Positions 17,368-25,661 of a stretch of 64,000 nt of DNA are shown here, in pieces. The DNA lies in assembly GCA_001556025.1 (NCBI GenBank), contig LSIB01000176.1, positions 42,037 to 106,036 on the forward strand, given 5' to 3'. Within the stretch, counting starts at the first letter, position 1. Each line of letters begins with the position of its first letter. The notes under the pieces were generated by a model. It was not told the origin of the DNA. It made no database searches and saw only the letters and a program-made list of their open reading frames with translations. Made by a program: the position numbers and the translations under genes. This stretch comes from Rhizobiales bacterium CCH3-A5. Lineage in GTDB: Bacteria > Pseudomonadota > Alphaproteobacteria > Rhizobiales > Beijerinckiaceae.

Positions 17368-17822
17368 GCAGCCCCGAACCGGCCGCGCCCGAACTCTCGC
17401 CGCTCGCCGAATACAAGGCGATCCTGCGCGCCGTGATCGAGAACCGCCCTTCGGGCACGCGTCAGCGCCTCGCGGCGGCGCTCGGCAAGAACCGCAGCTT
17501 CATCTCCCAGATCATCAGCCCGGCCTATGCCACGCCTGTGCCGGTGCAGCATCTGGAGACGATCTTCCACCTCTGCCATTTCGCGCCGCCGGAGCGCGAG
17601 GCTTTCCTCGCCGCCTACCGCGCCGCTCATCCGGGCCGGCTCGACATCGTCGAGACCGCCCGGCCGATGCGGCGGCTCGTGGTCGAGTTGCCGGATTTCG
17701 GCACGCCCGAGATGAACGCGCGGGCCGACCGTATCGTCATCGGCGTCGCGCGCGGCCTTGCTGCGCTGGCGCCGGGCGAGGCTGATGACGATGACGCCGA
17801 ATCGCCGGGAGGTGGACGATGA
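17364..17822 (+). CDS. Small HTH-like protein embedded in the kinase operon
   Basis: A 152-residue protein. The centre (about residues 31-55, RQRLAAALGKNRSFISQII) looks like a lambda-repressor/XRE helix-turn-helix, with a conserved-looking segment PVQHLETIFHLCHFAPPERE after it, while the last 20 residues are acidic and Gly-rich. It overlaps EI by four bases and dhaK by four, so it is made together with the kinase. It may be an operon-specific regulator that senses the relay state, or a structural partner of DhaK. No regulator is otherwise seen in the operon. Function not established. Confidence 0.7.
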   Translation: MSSPEPAAPELSPLAEYKAILRAVIENRPSGTRQRLAAALGKNRSFISQIISPAYATPVPVQHLETIFHLCHFAPPEREAFLAAYRAAHPGRLDIVETARPMRRLVVELPDFGTPEMNARADRIVIGVARGLAALAPGEADDDDAESPGGGR

Positions 17823-18814
17823 AGAAGCTGATCAACACAGCCGATACGATGCTGTCGGAAAGCCTGAACGGGCTCGCCGCGATCCATGGCGACATTCTCA
17901 TCCTCGGCGAAGGCGAGACATTCGTGCGGCGCAAGGCGCTGAAGCCGGGGAAGGTCGCGCTGGTCTCGGGCGGCGGCTCGGGTCATGAACCGCTCCATGC
18001 CGGATTAGTCGGCTCAGGCATGCTCGACGCGGCCTGCCCAGGTCAGGTCTTCACATCGCCGACGCCAGACCAGATGCTGGCGGCGGTGCAGGCCGTCGAT
18101 ACCGGCGCCGGAGCGCTCTTCATCGTCAAGAACTATGAAGGCGACGTGATGAATTTCGAGATGGCCGCCGAGATGGCCGCCGAGATGGCCGAAGGCAAGG
18201 TCGCGACGGTCGTCACCGATGACGACGTCGCCGTGCCGAAATCGACCTGGTCGACCGGGCGTCGCGGCGTCGCCGGCACGATGATCGTCGAAAAGATGGT
18301 TGGTGCAGCGGCAGAACAGGGCCGCGGTCTCGCGGCGCTGAAGACGCTCGGCGAAGAGGTCAACCGGCGCACGCGCTCGATGGGCGTGGCGCTGACATCC
18401 TGCACCGTCCCCGCCGCCGGCAAGCCGACTTTCGCATTGGCCGAGGACGAGATGGAGATGGGCGTCGGCATCCATGGCGAGCCCGGCCGCCGCCGGGTGA
18501 AGCTCGCCTCGGCCGACGCGATCGCCGAGGAGATGATGGCTGCGATCCTCGACGATCTCGACCTCAAGCGCGGCGCGCCCTGCCTGCTTCTGGTCAACGG
18601 CTTCGGCGGCACGCCGATGATGGAACTTTATCTGATGGCGAACGCCGCTGCCCGGATCATGGCCGGGCGCGGCCTGAGCGTCGCGCGCGGACTGGTCGGC
18701 TCCTATGTCACCTCGCTCGACATGGCTGGCTGTTCGCTGACGGTGACGGCGCTGGACGACGAACTGCTCCGTCTCTGGGACGCGCCGGTTCATACTGCCG
18801 CGCTGCGCTGGTGA
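17819..18814 (+). CDS. dhaK: Dihydroxyacetone kinase substrate-binding subunit DhaK
   Basis: A 331-residue DhaK. The substrate loop GGGSGHEP is at residues 51-58 (His56), Asp109 is in NYEGDVMNF, and the histidine that binds the ketone covalently is His219 in GIHGEPG (His218 in E. coli). It has no C-terminal DhaL domain, which agrees with the separate dhaL gene. It binds a short ketose such as dihydroxyacetone or erythrulose as a hemiaminal and accepts phosphate from DhaL. It is the last gene of the operon; about 120 non-coding bases follow with no clear terminator. Confidence 0.93.
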   Translation: MKKLINTADTMLSESLNGLAAIHGDILILGEGETFVRRKALKPGKVALVSGGGSGHEPLHAGLVGSGMLDAACPGQVFTSPTPDQMLAAVQAVDTGAGALFIVKNYEGDVMNFEMAAEMAAEMAEGKVATVVTDDDVAVPKSTWSTGRRGVAGTMIVEKMVGAAAEQGRGLAALKTLGEEVNRRTRSMGVALTSCTVPAAGKPTFALAEDEMEMGVGIHGEPGRRRVKLASADAIAEEMMAAILDDLDLKRGAPCLLLVNGFGGTPMMELYLMANAAARIMAGRGLSVARGLVGSYVTSLDMAGCSLTVTALDDELLRLWDAPVHTAALRW

Positions 18815-18934
18815 TCAAACAGCGAAGCCTACAGCCGCCGCGAAGGCTGCCCGCACGTCCCGCCGGAGCTGCGCCACTGGATTCTCCGCTAGGCGAAGCC
18901 AGCGCCGAGGCGCTGCGCGACTGGCCCAGGAGCC

Positions 18935-19843
18935 CTATTGTGCCGTTACGACTGGCCGTTCTCGTCCGGCCGCCAAGCTGAGGAACCACTCCCGCACTTG
19001 CCTCGCTCTTGTCGACAAGGGCGGCCCGTTTGGCATCACGAGGTAGTAGCTGAACTGTGTCGGGTAGGATTTGCCGAAAGGGTTCACGAGGCTGCCGGCT
19101 TTCAGCTCGCCTTGGACCAACCACTCCGCGAAAAGTGAAATGCCAAGGCCGTTGATGGTCGCGCTCAATTGGAAATGGCGGTCCTCTAGCATCATGCTCG
19201 GCTGATCGGGTCGTAACACGGTGCCGCAATCCGTCATCCACTCCGCCCACATCCGCTTATCGTCGACGTGCAACAACGTGCATCGCTGAACATCCCGAGG
19301 TTCTGACAACCCGAGCGTAGCCTGGTAGCCGGGGCTGCAAACTGCAACAAGTCGCTCGTCCCAAAGTTTCTCCGCCTCGAATCTCGGCCAGCCGCCTGTT
19401 CCCCACTGGATACCGAAATCCGCGAAAGCGTGCGGATCGGGAAAGTTCACGAACGTGTTGTTGTGATTGAGCAAGGTCACGTCGACATCAGGGAAGGACT
19501 GACGCAGATCGCTGATGCGGGCCGAAACGAGGCGGCTGGCGAACATCGGGACGAGGGCAACCCGCACCTCCGCCCTTCTGCGGGCGACCAGCGCGATACC
19601 CGCGCCGATCTGCTGCAATCCGTTATCCACATGGCTCGCCAGACGCGCCCCGTCTTCGGTCAACTCCAGACCGTGCGCGGTCCGCCGGAAGAGGACGACG
19701 CCAAGGTCCGTTTCGAGCTTCTTGATGTGGTAGCTGACCGAGCTCTGCGTGCTGCCGCAGTACTGCGCAGCCTTCGTCACGCTCCCGAGACGTGCGACGC
19801 TATCGAAAACATGGATCGAATTGATGTTGCGAATCCGGACCAT
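18935..19843 (-). CDS. LysR-family transcriptional regulator (GcvA-like)
   Basis: A 302-residue LysR regulator. The N-terminal winged HTH is at about residues 5-64, with SVTKAAQYCGSTQSSVSYHIKKLE as its core region and LFRRTAHGLELTEDG after it. The C-terminal co-inducer domain is of the GcvA type (DFGIQWGTGGWP). It is divergent from the importer/acyl-CoA operon beginning at 19980 and probably activates it in response to the imported acid or a CoA derivative. It is convergent with the preceding dhaK operon. Confidence 0.9.
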   Translation of the reverse strand: MVRIRNINSIHVFDSVARLGSVTKAAQYCGSTQSSVSYHIKKLETDLGVVLFRRTAHGLELTEDGARLASHVDNGLQQIGAGIALVARRRAEVRVALVPMFASRLVSARISDLRQSFPDVDVTLLNHNNTFVNFPDPHAFADFGIQWGTGGWPRFEAEKLWDERLVAVCSPGYQATLGLSEPRDVQRCTLLHVDDKRMWAEWMTDCGTVLRPDQPSMMLEDRHFQLSATINGLGISLFAEWLVQGELKAGSLVNPFGKSYPTQFSYYLVMPNGPPLSTRARQVREWFLSLAAGRERPVVTAQ

Positions 19844-19874
19844 TGGCGGCCTAGGAGGCTTTTTCAGCGCTCAC

Positions 19875-19898
19875 GATATCATCGAAAAATTGAATATC
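19875..19898. promoter_or_regulatory. Inverted repeat in the LysR divergent promoter
   Basis: GATAT (19875-19879) and ATATC (19894-19898) flank an A/T-rich centre in the 136-base gap between the LysR gene and the importer operon. Location and symmetry suit a LysR binding site, although the spacing is longer than the common T-N11-A core. Inference only. Confidence 0.35.
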
Positions 19899-19979
19899 TA
19901 GCGCGAATCTTTGCGATACCCCCACCCAGAGCCGGCGCATAGGCTTGCCGTCAGCGTACTCGCTTTCCGGAAACGCAAC

Positions 19980-20747
19980 ATGGCCGACACGATCCTGCGC
20001 GTCGATGCATTGTCCAAGAATTTTGGCGGCGTCCGCGCGATCCGTGATCTGTCGTTCGATGTGGCTGCCGGCGAGATCCTCGGACTTATTGGCCCAAATG
20101 GTTCGGGAAAGTCGACAACCGTCAATGTGCTGGCCGGCCTTCTGGCGCCGACATCGGGATCGATCGTCCTCGCCGGGCAATCCATCGAAAGGATGCCTGA
20201 GCCGCAGCGGGTCGCCAAAGGCCTTGCCCGGACGTTCCAGACCGCGCGCGTCTTCCCGGAGTTCACGGTTCGCCAGCACGTGACCATCGGCTGCCATGCG
20301 GTCAGGACGGTCAACCCCTTCGCCTCGATCCTGCCTTTCGGCAAGTCGTCCGTGGACGATGACGAAACCGCCGCACATGTCGATGATCTGCTGCGGCTTT
20401 GCTCGCTGGCGTCCGTTGCGGATCGCCCCGTGGGCGGCATCTCCTCGGCGCAGCAGCGGTTCCTGATGATCGCCACCGCCCTGGCGGCACGGCCGAGGAT
20501 TCTGCTTGTCGACGAACCCGCCGCAGGTCTCGTCGAGCACGAGCGTCAGGAGCTGGCGGAACTTGTCCGGGGAATTCGCAAGCGCGGCCTCGCAGTGGTG
20601 ATCATCGAGCATCACATGGCGCTGATCATGGCGCTGTGCGACCGCATCGTCGTGTTGAATTTCGGTTCGAAGATCGCGCAGGGAACTCCCACCGAGATCA
20701 GGGCCAATCCCGCTGTGATCGATGCCTATCTCGGCGAGGCGGCCTGA
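19980..20747 (+). CDS. livG: LivG-type ABC transporter ATPase with altered signature motif
   Basis: A 255-residue ATPase; ATG 19980 is the first start giving the usual LivG N-terminus. Walker A GPNGSGKS (about residues 38-45) and Walker B ILLVDEPAAGL are normal, and IIEHHMALIM carries the H-loop. The signature, however, reads ISSAQQ where LivG proteins have LxxGQQ or LSGGQ, so the conserved glycine is alanine. It is the first gene of an operon with livF, a binding protein, livH, livM and three CoA-related enzymes. The next gene begins one base after its stop. Confidence 0.9.
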   Translation: MADTILRVDALSKNFGGVRAIRDLSFDVAAGEILGLIGPNGSGKSTTVNVLAGLLAPTSGSIVLAGQSIERMPEPQRVAKGLARTFQTARVFPEFTVRQHVTIGCHAVRTVNPFASILPFGKSSVDDDETAAHVDDLLRLCSLASVADRPVGGISSAQQRFLMIATALAARPRILLVDEPAAGLVEHERQELAELVRGIRKRGLAVVIIEHHMALIMALCDRIVVLNFGSKIAQGTPTEIRANPAVIDAYLGEAA

Positions 20748-20748
20748 G

Positions 20749-21450
20749 ATGCTGGGCATTCGCGATCTCCGGGTGAGCTATGGCGCGATAGAGGTGATCC
20801 ATGGGGTCAGCCTCGACGTCGCGGCCGGCGAATGCGTCGCTCTGATCGGAGCGAACGGTGCAGGCAAGTCGTCGACGCTGAAGGCGATCTGCGGCCTCGT
20901 TCCGGTGCGGGCCGGAACCATCCGGTTCGAAGGGCGCGACATCACCAACCACAGCGGGCACGCGATCGTCCGCGCGGGGATCACGATGTGTCCCGAGGGA
21001 CGCCAGGTTTTCCCGCAGATGAGTGTTCTGCAAAACCTGCGAATGGGGGCCTACACCAGAACCGACAAGGAGCAGGATGATGATCTCGACCGCATGATGG
21101 ACATGTTTCCCATTCTGCGGGAGCGCCAGACGCAGGCGGCCGGGAAGCTATCCGGCGGGGAGCAGGAGATGCTGGCGATTGCGCGCGCGTTGATGGCGCG
21201 TCCACGCATCTGCCTCTTCGACGAGCCGTCCCTTGGCCTTGCGCCGAAGATTGTCGCGGGCGTTTTCGAGACCCTGGCGAAGATCAAGGCGATGGGAATG
21301 ACCATCCTGCTGGTCGAGCAGAACTCCATGATGGCGCTCAACCTCGCTGATCGCGCCTATCTCTTCGAAGCCGGCCGGATCGTGATGGACGGCCCTGCAA
21401 AGGATTTGAAAAGCCACCCTGAAGTCGTGCGTGCGTATCTCGGCCACTAG
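20749..21450 (+). CDS. livF: LivF-type ABC transporter ATPase
   Basis: A 233-residue ATPase starting one base after the livG stop. Walker A GANGAGKS, signature LSGGEQEMLAIARALM, Walker B ICLFDEPSLGLAP and LLVEQN are all canonical. Because its partner LivG carries a degenerate signature, this subunit provides the only fully canonical signature in the ATPase heterodimer. The binding-protein gene follows after 29 bases. Confidence 0.94.
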   Translation: MLGIRDLRVSYGAIEVIHGVSLDVAAGECVALIGANGAGKSSTLKAICGLVPVRAGTIRFEGRDITNHSGHAIVRAGITMCPEGRQVFPQMSVLQNLRMGAYTRTDKEQDDDLDRMMDMFPILRERQTQAAGKLSGGEQEMLAIARALMARPRICLFDEPSLGLAPKIVAGVFETLAKIKAMGMTILLVEQNSMMALNLADRAYLFEAGRIVMDGPAKDLKSHPEVVRAYLGH

Positions 21451-21479
21451 TCAAAAAACAAAATCAAGCGGAGGAAGCC

Positions 21480-22697
21480 ATGTCTACTCGAATGATAGCC
21501 GGCGCATTTGCGCTGGCGATAGCCTTTGCCGTCGCGGCATCCCCCAGCTCTGCCGCCGAGAAGAAACTGAGCGTTGGCGTGGCCGACGCTCTGACCGGCG
21601 GAGGGGCCGTCTACGGCCTGCCGCAGGCGAATGCCGTCAAGATGGCGGCCGACGAAATCAATGCCGCCGGCGGAATCAAGGTCGGCGCCGACGCCTACAA
21701 GATCGACGTCATCGCCTATGACGACAAGGCCAATCCGACCGAAGCGACCAACGCGGTCCGCAAACTGATCGATCGCGACGGGGTCAAGTATGTTCTGGGC
21801 TTCTGCTGCTCGGGCTCGACCAGCGCGGTGGCCTCCTTCATCGCGAAGGAGAAGGCCGTGATGCTCGTCGGCAACGCGGCGGAGCGGTCCATCACCACAC
21901 AGAAGATCCCGAACCTCGTCCGCACGCGACCGCCAGCCGATTATACCGGACAGGCCGCAGGAACCTTCATCGCGCGCAAGGGCCACAAGCGGGTCGCCGT
22001 GGTCGGTGCTCTGGAGGTCGGCTTCTACTCGCAATATGTCGACGCCGTCGAGAAGGAGCTGAAGAAGGCCGGCGGCGAAATCGTTGCCCGCGAGGTGTTT
22101 TCGCTGCGCGATCGCGACATGACCCCGCAATTGACCAAGATCCGAGCTCTGAGCCCGGACGCTCTGCTGGTCGTCGGCTATGTCGAGCCGGCTGCCTTCG
22201 TGTATCGCCAGTCGGTCGAACTGGGCATCAACGTCCCGCGCTACGGTTTCACCAGCGGCAGCGAGGAGCAGTTCCTGCGCGTCACCACATCGGAACAGAT
22301 GGAAGGCGTCTGGGATCTGCGGCCGACCGAGCTGACCCTGCTCTCCGCCAGCAAAAACGGGATCGCCTACCACGAGAACTATACCAGGATGTTCAAGGCC
22401 TCGCCCTCGCCGAGTTCGCCCTACGCCTATGACCAGCTCTATGCGTTGAAGGCGGCGATCGAGGCGGCCGGCACGGTCGACAACACGGAGGCCGTGGCCA
22501 AGGCGCTGCGGTCACTGCCTGTGCCGCCGCAGGTGGTCATGCAGTACCAGCCGGTCGACGGGAAGATGTTCGACGAGAACGGGCAGGCCTACACCTCGAA
22601 TGGCGCGTTCCAGTGGCAGAAGGGCAAATGGGTCTACGTCGAGGACCTGCCCTCGGACGCAAAGGCCTATTCACTGTTTCTCGGCACGCTGAAGTGA
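21480..22697 (+). CDS. Branched-chain amino acid-type ABC substrate-binding protein (LivJ/LivK-like)
   Basis: A 405-residue periplasmic binding protein of the type-I fold, preceded by GGAGGAAG. The signal peptide covers about residues 1-27 (cut near SSAAEKK). The mature protein begins LSVGVADALTGGGAVYGLPQANAVKMAADEIN (family start at about 30-61) and contains GFCCSGSTSAVASFIAKEKAVML, the usual ligand-pocket serine region. With acyl-CoA synthetase and dehydrogenase genes in the same operon, an aliphatic, alicyclic or aryl carboxylate ligand is more likely than an amino acid. Confidence 0.92.
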   Translation: MSTRMIAGAFALAIAFAVAASPSSAAEKKLSVGVADALTGGGAVYGLPQANAVKMAADEINAAGGIKVGADAYKIDVIAYDDKANPTEATNAVRKLIDRDGVKYVLGFCCSGSTSAVASFIAKEKAVMLVGNAAERSITTQKIPNLVRTRPPADYTGQAAGTFIARKGHKRVAVVGALEVGFYSQYVDAVEKELKKAGGEIVAREVFSLRDRDMTPQLTKIRALSPDALLVVGYVEPAAFVYRQSVELGINVPRYGFTSGSEEQFLRVTTSEQMEGVWDLRPTELTLLSASKNGIAYHENYTRMFKASPSPSSPYAYDQLYALKAAIEAAGTVDNTEAVAKALRSLPVPPQVVMQYQPVDGKMFDENGQAYTSNGAFQWQKGKWVYVEDLPSDAKAYSLFLGTLK

Positions 22698-22713
22698 AGG
22701 CGTAGGCCGGGCT

Positions 22714-23577
22714 ATGCTGATCGAAATCCTCCAGCAGACGATCAACGGTCTCGCGATCGGCGGCGTGTATGTGCTGATCGCGCTTGGCCTGACGACCGTG
22801 TTCGGCATCCTCGGCATCGCGCATTTCGCCCATGGCTCGATCTCGATGTCCGGCGGGTATCTCACCTACTTCCTGATGACCGGCTACGGATTGCCGCTGA
22901 TCGCGGCAATCGCGATCGCCCTGGCCGCCGGCGTGCTGCTGGGGGCGCTGGTCGAGATGCTGGCCTATCGCCCGGTCCGCCATGCCAATCATATCAACGC
23001 CTTCATCGTGGCCCTCGGGCTCACGATGATGGTCGAGGGGATCAACCTCCAGTTCTTCGGCCACGAGCAGATTGTGATTCCGACGACCCTGAGTCGAGTC
23101 TTCGACATCAAGGGGGTCACCGTTCCCGAACTGCGGCTCTATGTGATCCTCTCGGCGATCCTGCTCGTCGTGGCGATGATGATCTTCGTTGAAAAGACGA
23201 AGACGGGACAGGCGATCCGCGCTGTCGCGGAGAATCGTGACGCCGCTATCCTGATGGGCGTCAACGTGACCACGATTCCGTTGATCGTCTTCGGGATTTC
23301 GACCGCCCTTGGCGTGGCGGCCGGCATCATGGTGGGCGCGCTCTTCGCCATTGCGCCGGGCATCGGCGAGGGCCTGGTCGTGAAGGGCTTCGCCGTCCTG
23401 ATCCTCGGCGGCCTCGGCTCTTTCCCGGGAGCTATCCTCGGCGGAACGGTCTTGGGCATCACGGAATCGATTGCCGCAGGGTTCGTCTCATCCGCCAACA
23501 AGGATGTGATCGCCTTCGCGGTCATGATCCTCGTTTTGCTGGTGCGCCCGCAGGGCCTCTTGGGTCGCGCGCCATGA
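22714..23577 (+). CDS. livH: LivH-type ABC transporter permease
   Basis: A 287-residue permease with about eight membrane segments. The N-terminal INGLAIGGVYVLIALGLTTVFG region and TKTGQAIRAVAENRDAAILMGV loop (about residues 169-190) identify LivH. It ends in VRPQGLLGRAP. The following livM start overlaps its stop by four bases. It forms the pore with LivM. Confidence 0.94.
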   Translation: MLIEILQQTINGLAIGGVYVLIALGLTTVFGILGIAHFAHGSISMSGGYLTYFLMTGYGLPLIAAIAIALAAGVLLGALVEMLAYRPVRHANHINAFIVALGLTMMVEGINLQFFGHEQIVIPTTLSRVFDIKGVTVPELRLYVILSAILLVVAMMIFVEKTKTGQAIRAVAENRDAAILMGVNVTTIPLIVFGISTALGVAAGIMVGALFAIAPGIGEGLVVKGFAVLILGGLGSFPGAILGGTVLGITESIAAGFVSSANKDVIAFAVMILVLLVRPQGLLGRAP

Positions 23578-24521
23578 AGTTGCGGCTCGTCATTCTTGCC
23601 TGGCTGCTGGCGTTCGCCGCTCTCGCCATGCTGCCTCAGGTCCTGAGCGTGAAGTACTACCTTCACCTCAGCATCCTGGCCTTGATCTGGGTGATCGTGG
23701 CGCAGGGTCAGAACCTCATCCAGGGCTTCACCGGCTATGTCTCGATCGTCCAGGCCGGCTTCATGGGCATCGGCGCCTACGGCTCGACACTGATCGGCAT
23801 TCACTTCGGCTGGCCGATCTGGGCGACGATCGCAGCAGCTCCACTGATCACGGCGCTGTTTGCCTTGCTGACCGGCTATCCGAGCCTGCGCGTGAAGGGG
23901 CACTACTTCGCCATCGTCACCATGGCCTTCAACCTCATCATCGTGATCGTACTGGTCAACTTCCGCGAGCTCACACGTGGCGAAGCGGGGATTTCGAACA
24001 TTCCCAAGCCCTGGGACGGGGATCGCGAAGCGTATTTCTATCTCGCCCTGATCCTCGCGGCTGCGATGACGCTGCTCGCGGCGCTGATCGCCAGATCGCG
24101 CGTGGGCGAGATCCTGCGGGCCATTCGCCAGAACGAGGACCTTGTCGGCGCGATCGGGATTGCCGCCTGGAAGTACAAGCTCTTCGCCTTCGTCATCTCG
24201 GCGATGTATGCGGGGCTGGCGGGCGCGCTCTACGCGCATTTCCAAGGATTCATCAATCCGGAGATTTTTGGCGTCGCGCAATCCCTTGATGCGATCCTGG
24301 CCGTGATTCTGGGAGGAACCGGGACGATTGCGGGGCCTGTCATCGGCGCATTCCTTGTCGTCTTCCTTCCCGAACTGCTGCGTTTCGCCGACAGCTTCCG
24401 TCTGATTCTCTACGGCCTGATCCTCGTCCTGGCGACGATCTTCATGCCGATCGGCATCGTCGGGATCGCCAAGACGCTGCTCGCCAAGCTCCATCGACCC
24501 GGTGTCCGCCATGACGGGTGA
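23574..24521 (+). CDS. livM: LivM-type ABC transporter permease
   Basis: A 315-residue permease with LivM hallmarks: GFTGYVSIVQAGFMGIGAYG near residues 52-71, the EAA-like loop SRVGEILRAIRQNEDLVGAIG near 175-195, and GGTGTIAGPVIGAF before the last helices. Overlap with livH (4 bases) and with the acyl-CoA dehydrogenase start (11 bases) shows tight coupling between import and CoA metabolism. Confidence 0.94.
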   Translation: MKLRLVILAWLLAFAALAMLPQVLSVKYYLHLSILALIWVIVAQGQNLIQGFTGYVSIVQAGFMGIGAYGSTLIGIHFGWPIWATIAAAPLITALFALLTGYPSLRVKGHYFAIVTMAFNLIIVIVLVNFRELTRGEAGISNIPKPWDGDREAYFYLALILAAAMTLLAALIARSRVGEILRAIRQNEDLVGAIGIAAWKYKLFAFVISAMYAGLAGALYAHFQGFINPEIFGVAQSLDAILAVILGGTGTIAGPVIGAFLVVFLPELLRFADSFRLILYGLILVLATIFMPIGIVGIAKTLLAKLHRPGVRHDG

Positions 24522-25650
24522 GGACGCGGCCCCATTCCTCGCCCAGGTTCGCGACTTTGCCCGCGATGCCGTCACGGTGCGCGCGCCGCTCTGGGCGAGG
24601 GGGCAGGCGACCCATCCGGAGGTGCTCGCGCGCGCTGCGGAGATCGGCCTCACCCGGATCGAGGTGCCGACACGGCTCGGCGGACTCGGGCTCGGTTTTC
24701 GGACGAAGGTCGAGGCCTGCGCGATCCTCGCCGCAGCCGACTTCGGCTTCGCGATGTCGCTGGTCAACACCCACAACGTCGCCAAGCGGATCGCGACGAC
24801 CATGCCCGATACGGTGGCCCGCAGCTTCCTGCCCGACCTGCTGTCGGGGAGGTCGCTGGCCTGCACGGCCCTGACGGAGCCGGGAGCGGGTTCGGACGTC
24901 GCCGCCCTGTCTTGCACGGCGCGGGCTGCGGACAATGGCTGGTTTCTCGACGGGGAGAAGACCTGGATCGTCAATGGCCGCGATGCCGCGCTTGCCATCG
25001 TCTACGCGCAGTGCGGAGAGCCCGGGCAATATGCCGGGATCGGCGCGTTCCTCGTCGATCTGACGGATGCGTCCTGCCAGCGCTTCCCGATCGACACTGA
25101 AATCTCTCAGGCGAGCATTGGCACCGGTGGCTTTCGGCTGACGGGTTGTTTCGTGCCGACCGAGCGGATGGTCCTGCCGCCCGGCACCGCGTTCAAGGCC
25201 ATCCTCTCCGAGATCAATGGTGCCCGCATCTACGTGGCTGCGATGTGTTGCGCCATGGTGTCGTCGGCCCTGCGGGTCGCGCAGGCGTTTGGCGAGACGC
25301 GGCAAACCTTCGGCCAGCCGCTGATGCAGCATCCGACATGGCGGGAGGGCATCGCCAGAAGCGCGACAGCCCTCGCCGCGTCCTGGACACTGGTGGAAGC
25401 CGCGCTTTCGGCCACCGAACAGGGGCTGGACGTTCGACATCTGGCTGCCGCGGCGAAGGTCAATGCCGTGGACCTTGCCCAGACCGTCCTGCCTCGCCTG
25501 CTGCACGCCATGGGCGCGGAAGGTCTCCGGGACGCCTATCCGTTCACGCGACATATCGGCGCCGCCCAGCTTGCGGCGCTCACCGATGGCAGCACCGCGA
25601 TGCTGCTCGAGCGCCTCGGTCGTTGGGACCCGACGCCGATATTGCTGTGA
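24511..25650 (+). CDS. Acyl-CoA dehydrogenase-family flavoprotein
   Basis: A 379-residue ACAD-fold protein (ATG 24511 preferred; GTG 24502 is also in frame). The FAD/substrate region ACTALTEPGAGSDVAAL is near residues 115-131 and KTWIVNGRDA follows, both standard. The C-terminal position where most family members have the catalytic base in YEGT reads LTDGST, so Glu appears replaced by Asp, and the alternative Glu position used by isovaleryl-CoA dehydrogenases (before GARI) is Ala. It may still be active or have a changed reaction. It probably oxidises the CoA ester formed by the synthetase encoded two genes downstream. Confidence 0.87.
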   Translation: MTGEDAAPFLAQVRDFARDAVTVRAPLWARGQATHPEVLARAAEIGLTRIEVPTRLGGLGLGFRTKVEACAILAAADFGFAMSLVNTHNVAKRIATTMPDTVARSFLPDLLSGRSLACTALTEPGAGSDVAALSCTARAADNGWFLDGEKTWIVNGRDAALAIVYAQCGEPGQYAGIGAFLVDLTDASCQRFPIDTEISQASIGTGGFRLTGCFVPTERMVLPPGTAFKAILSEINGARIYVAAMCCAMVSSALRVAQAFGETRQTFGQPLMQHPTWREGIARSATALAASWTLVEAALSATEQGLDVRHLAAAAKVNAVDLAQTVLPRLLHAMGAEGLRDAYPFTRHIGAAQLAALTDGSTAMLLERLGRWDPTPILL

Positions 25651-25661
25651 GGAACAAATCC

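Noticed and set aside
23139..24998. A 619-codon minus-strand open frame
   Set aside because: It is antisense to livH, livM and the acyl-CoA dehydrogenase and has the composition of a shadow frame.
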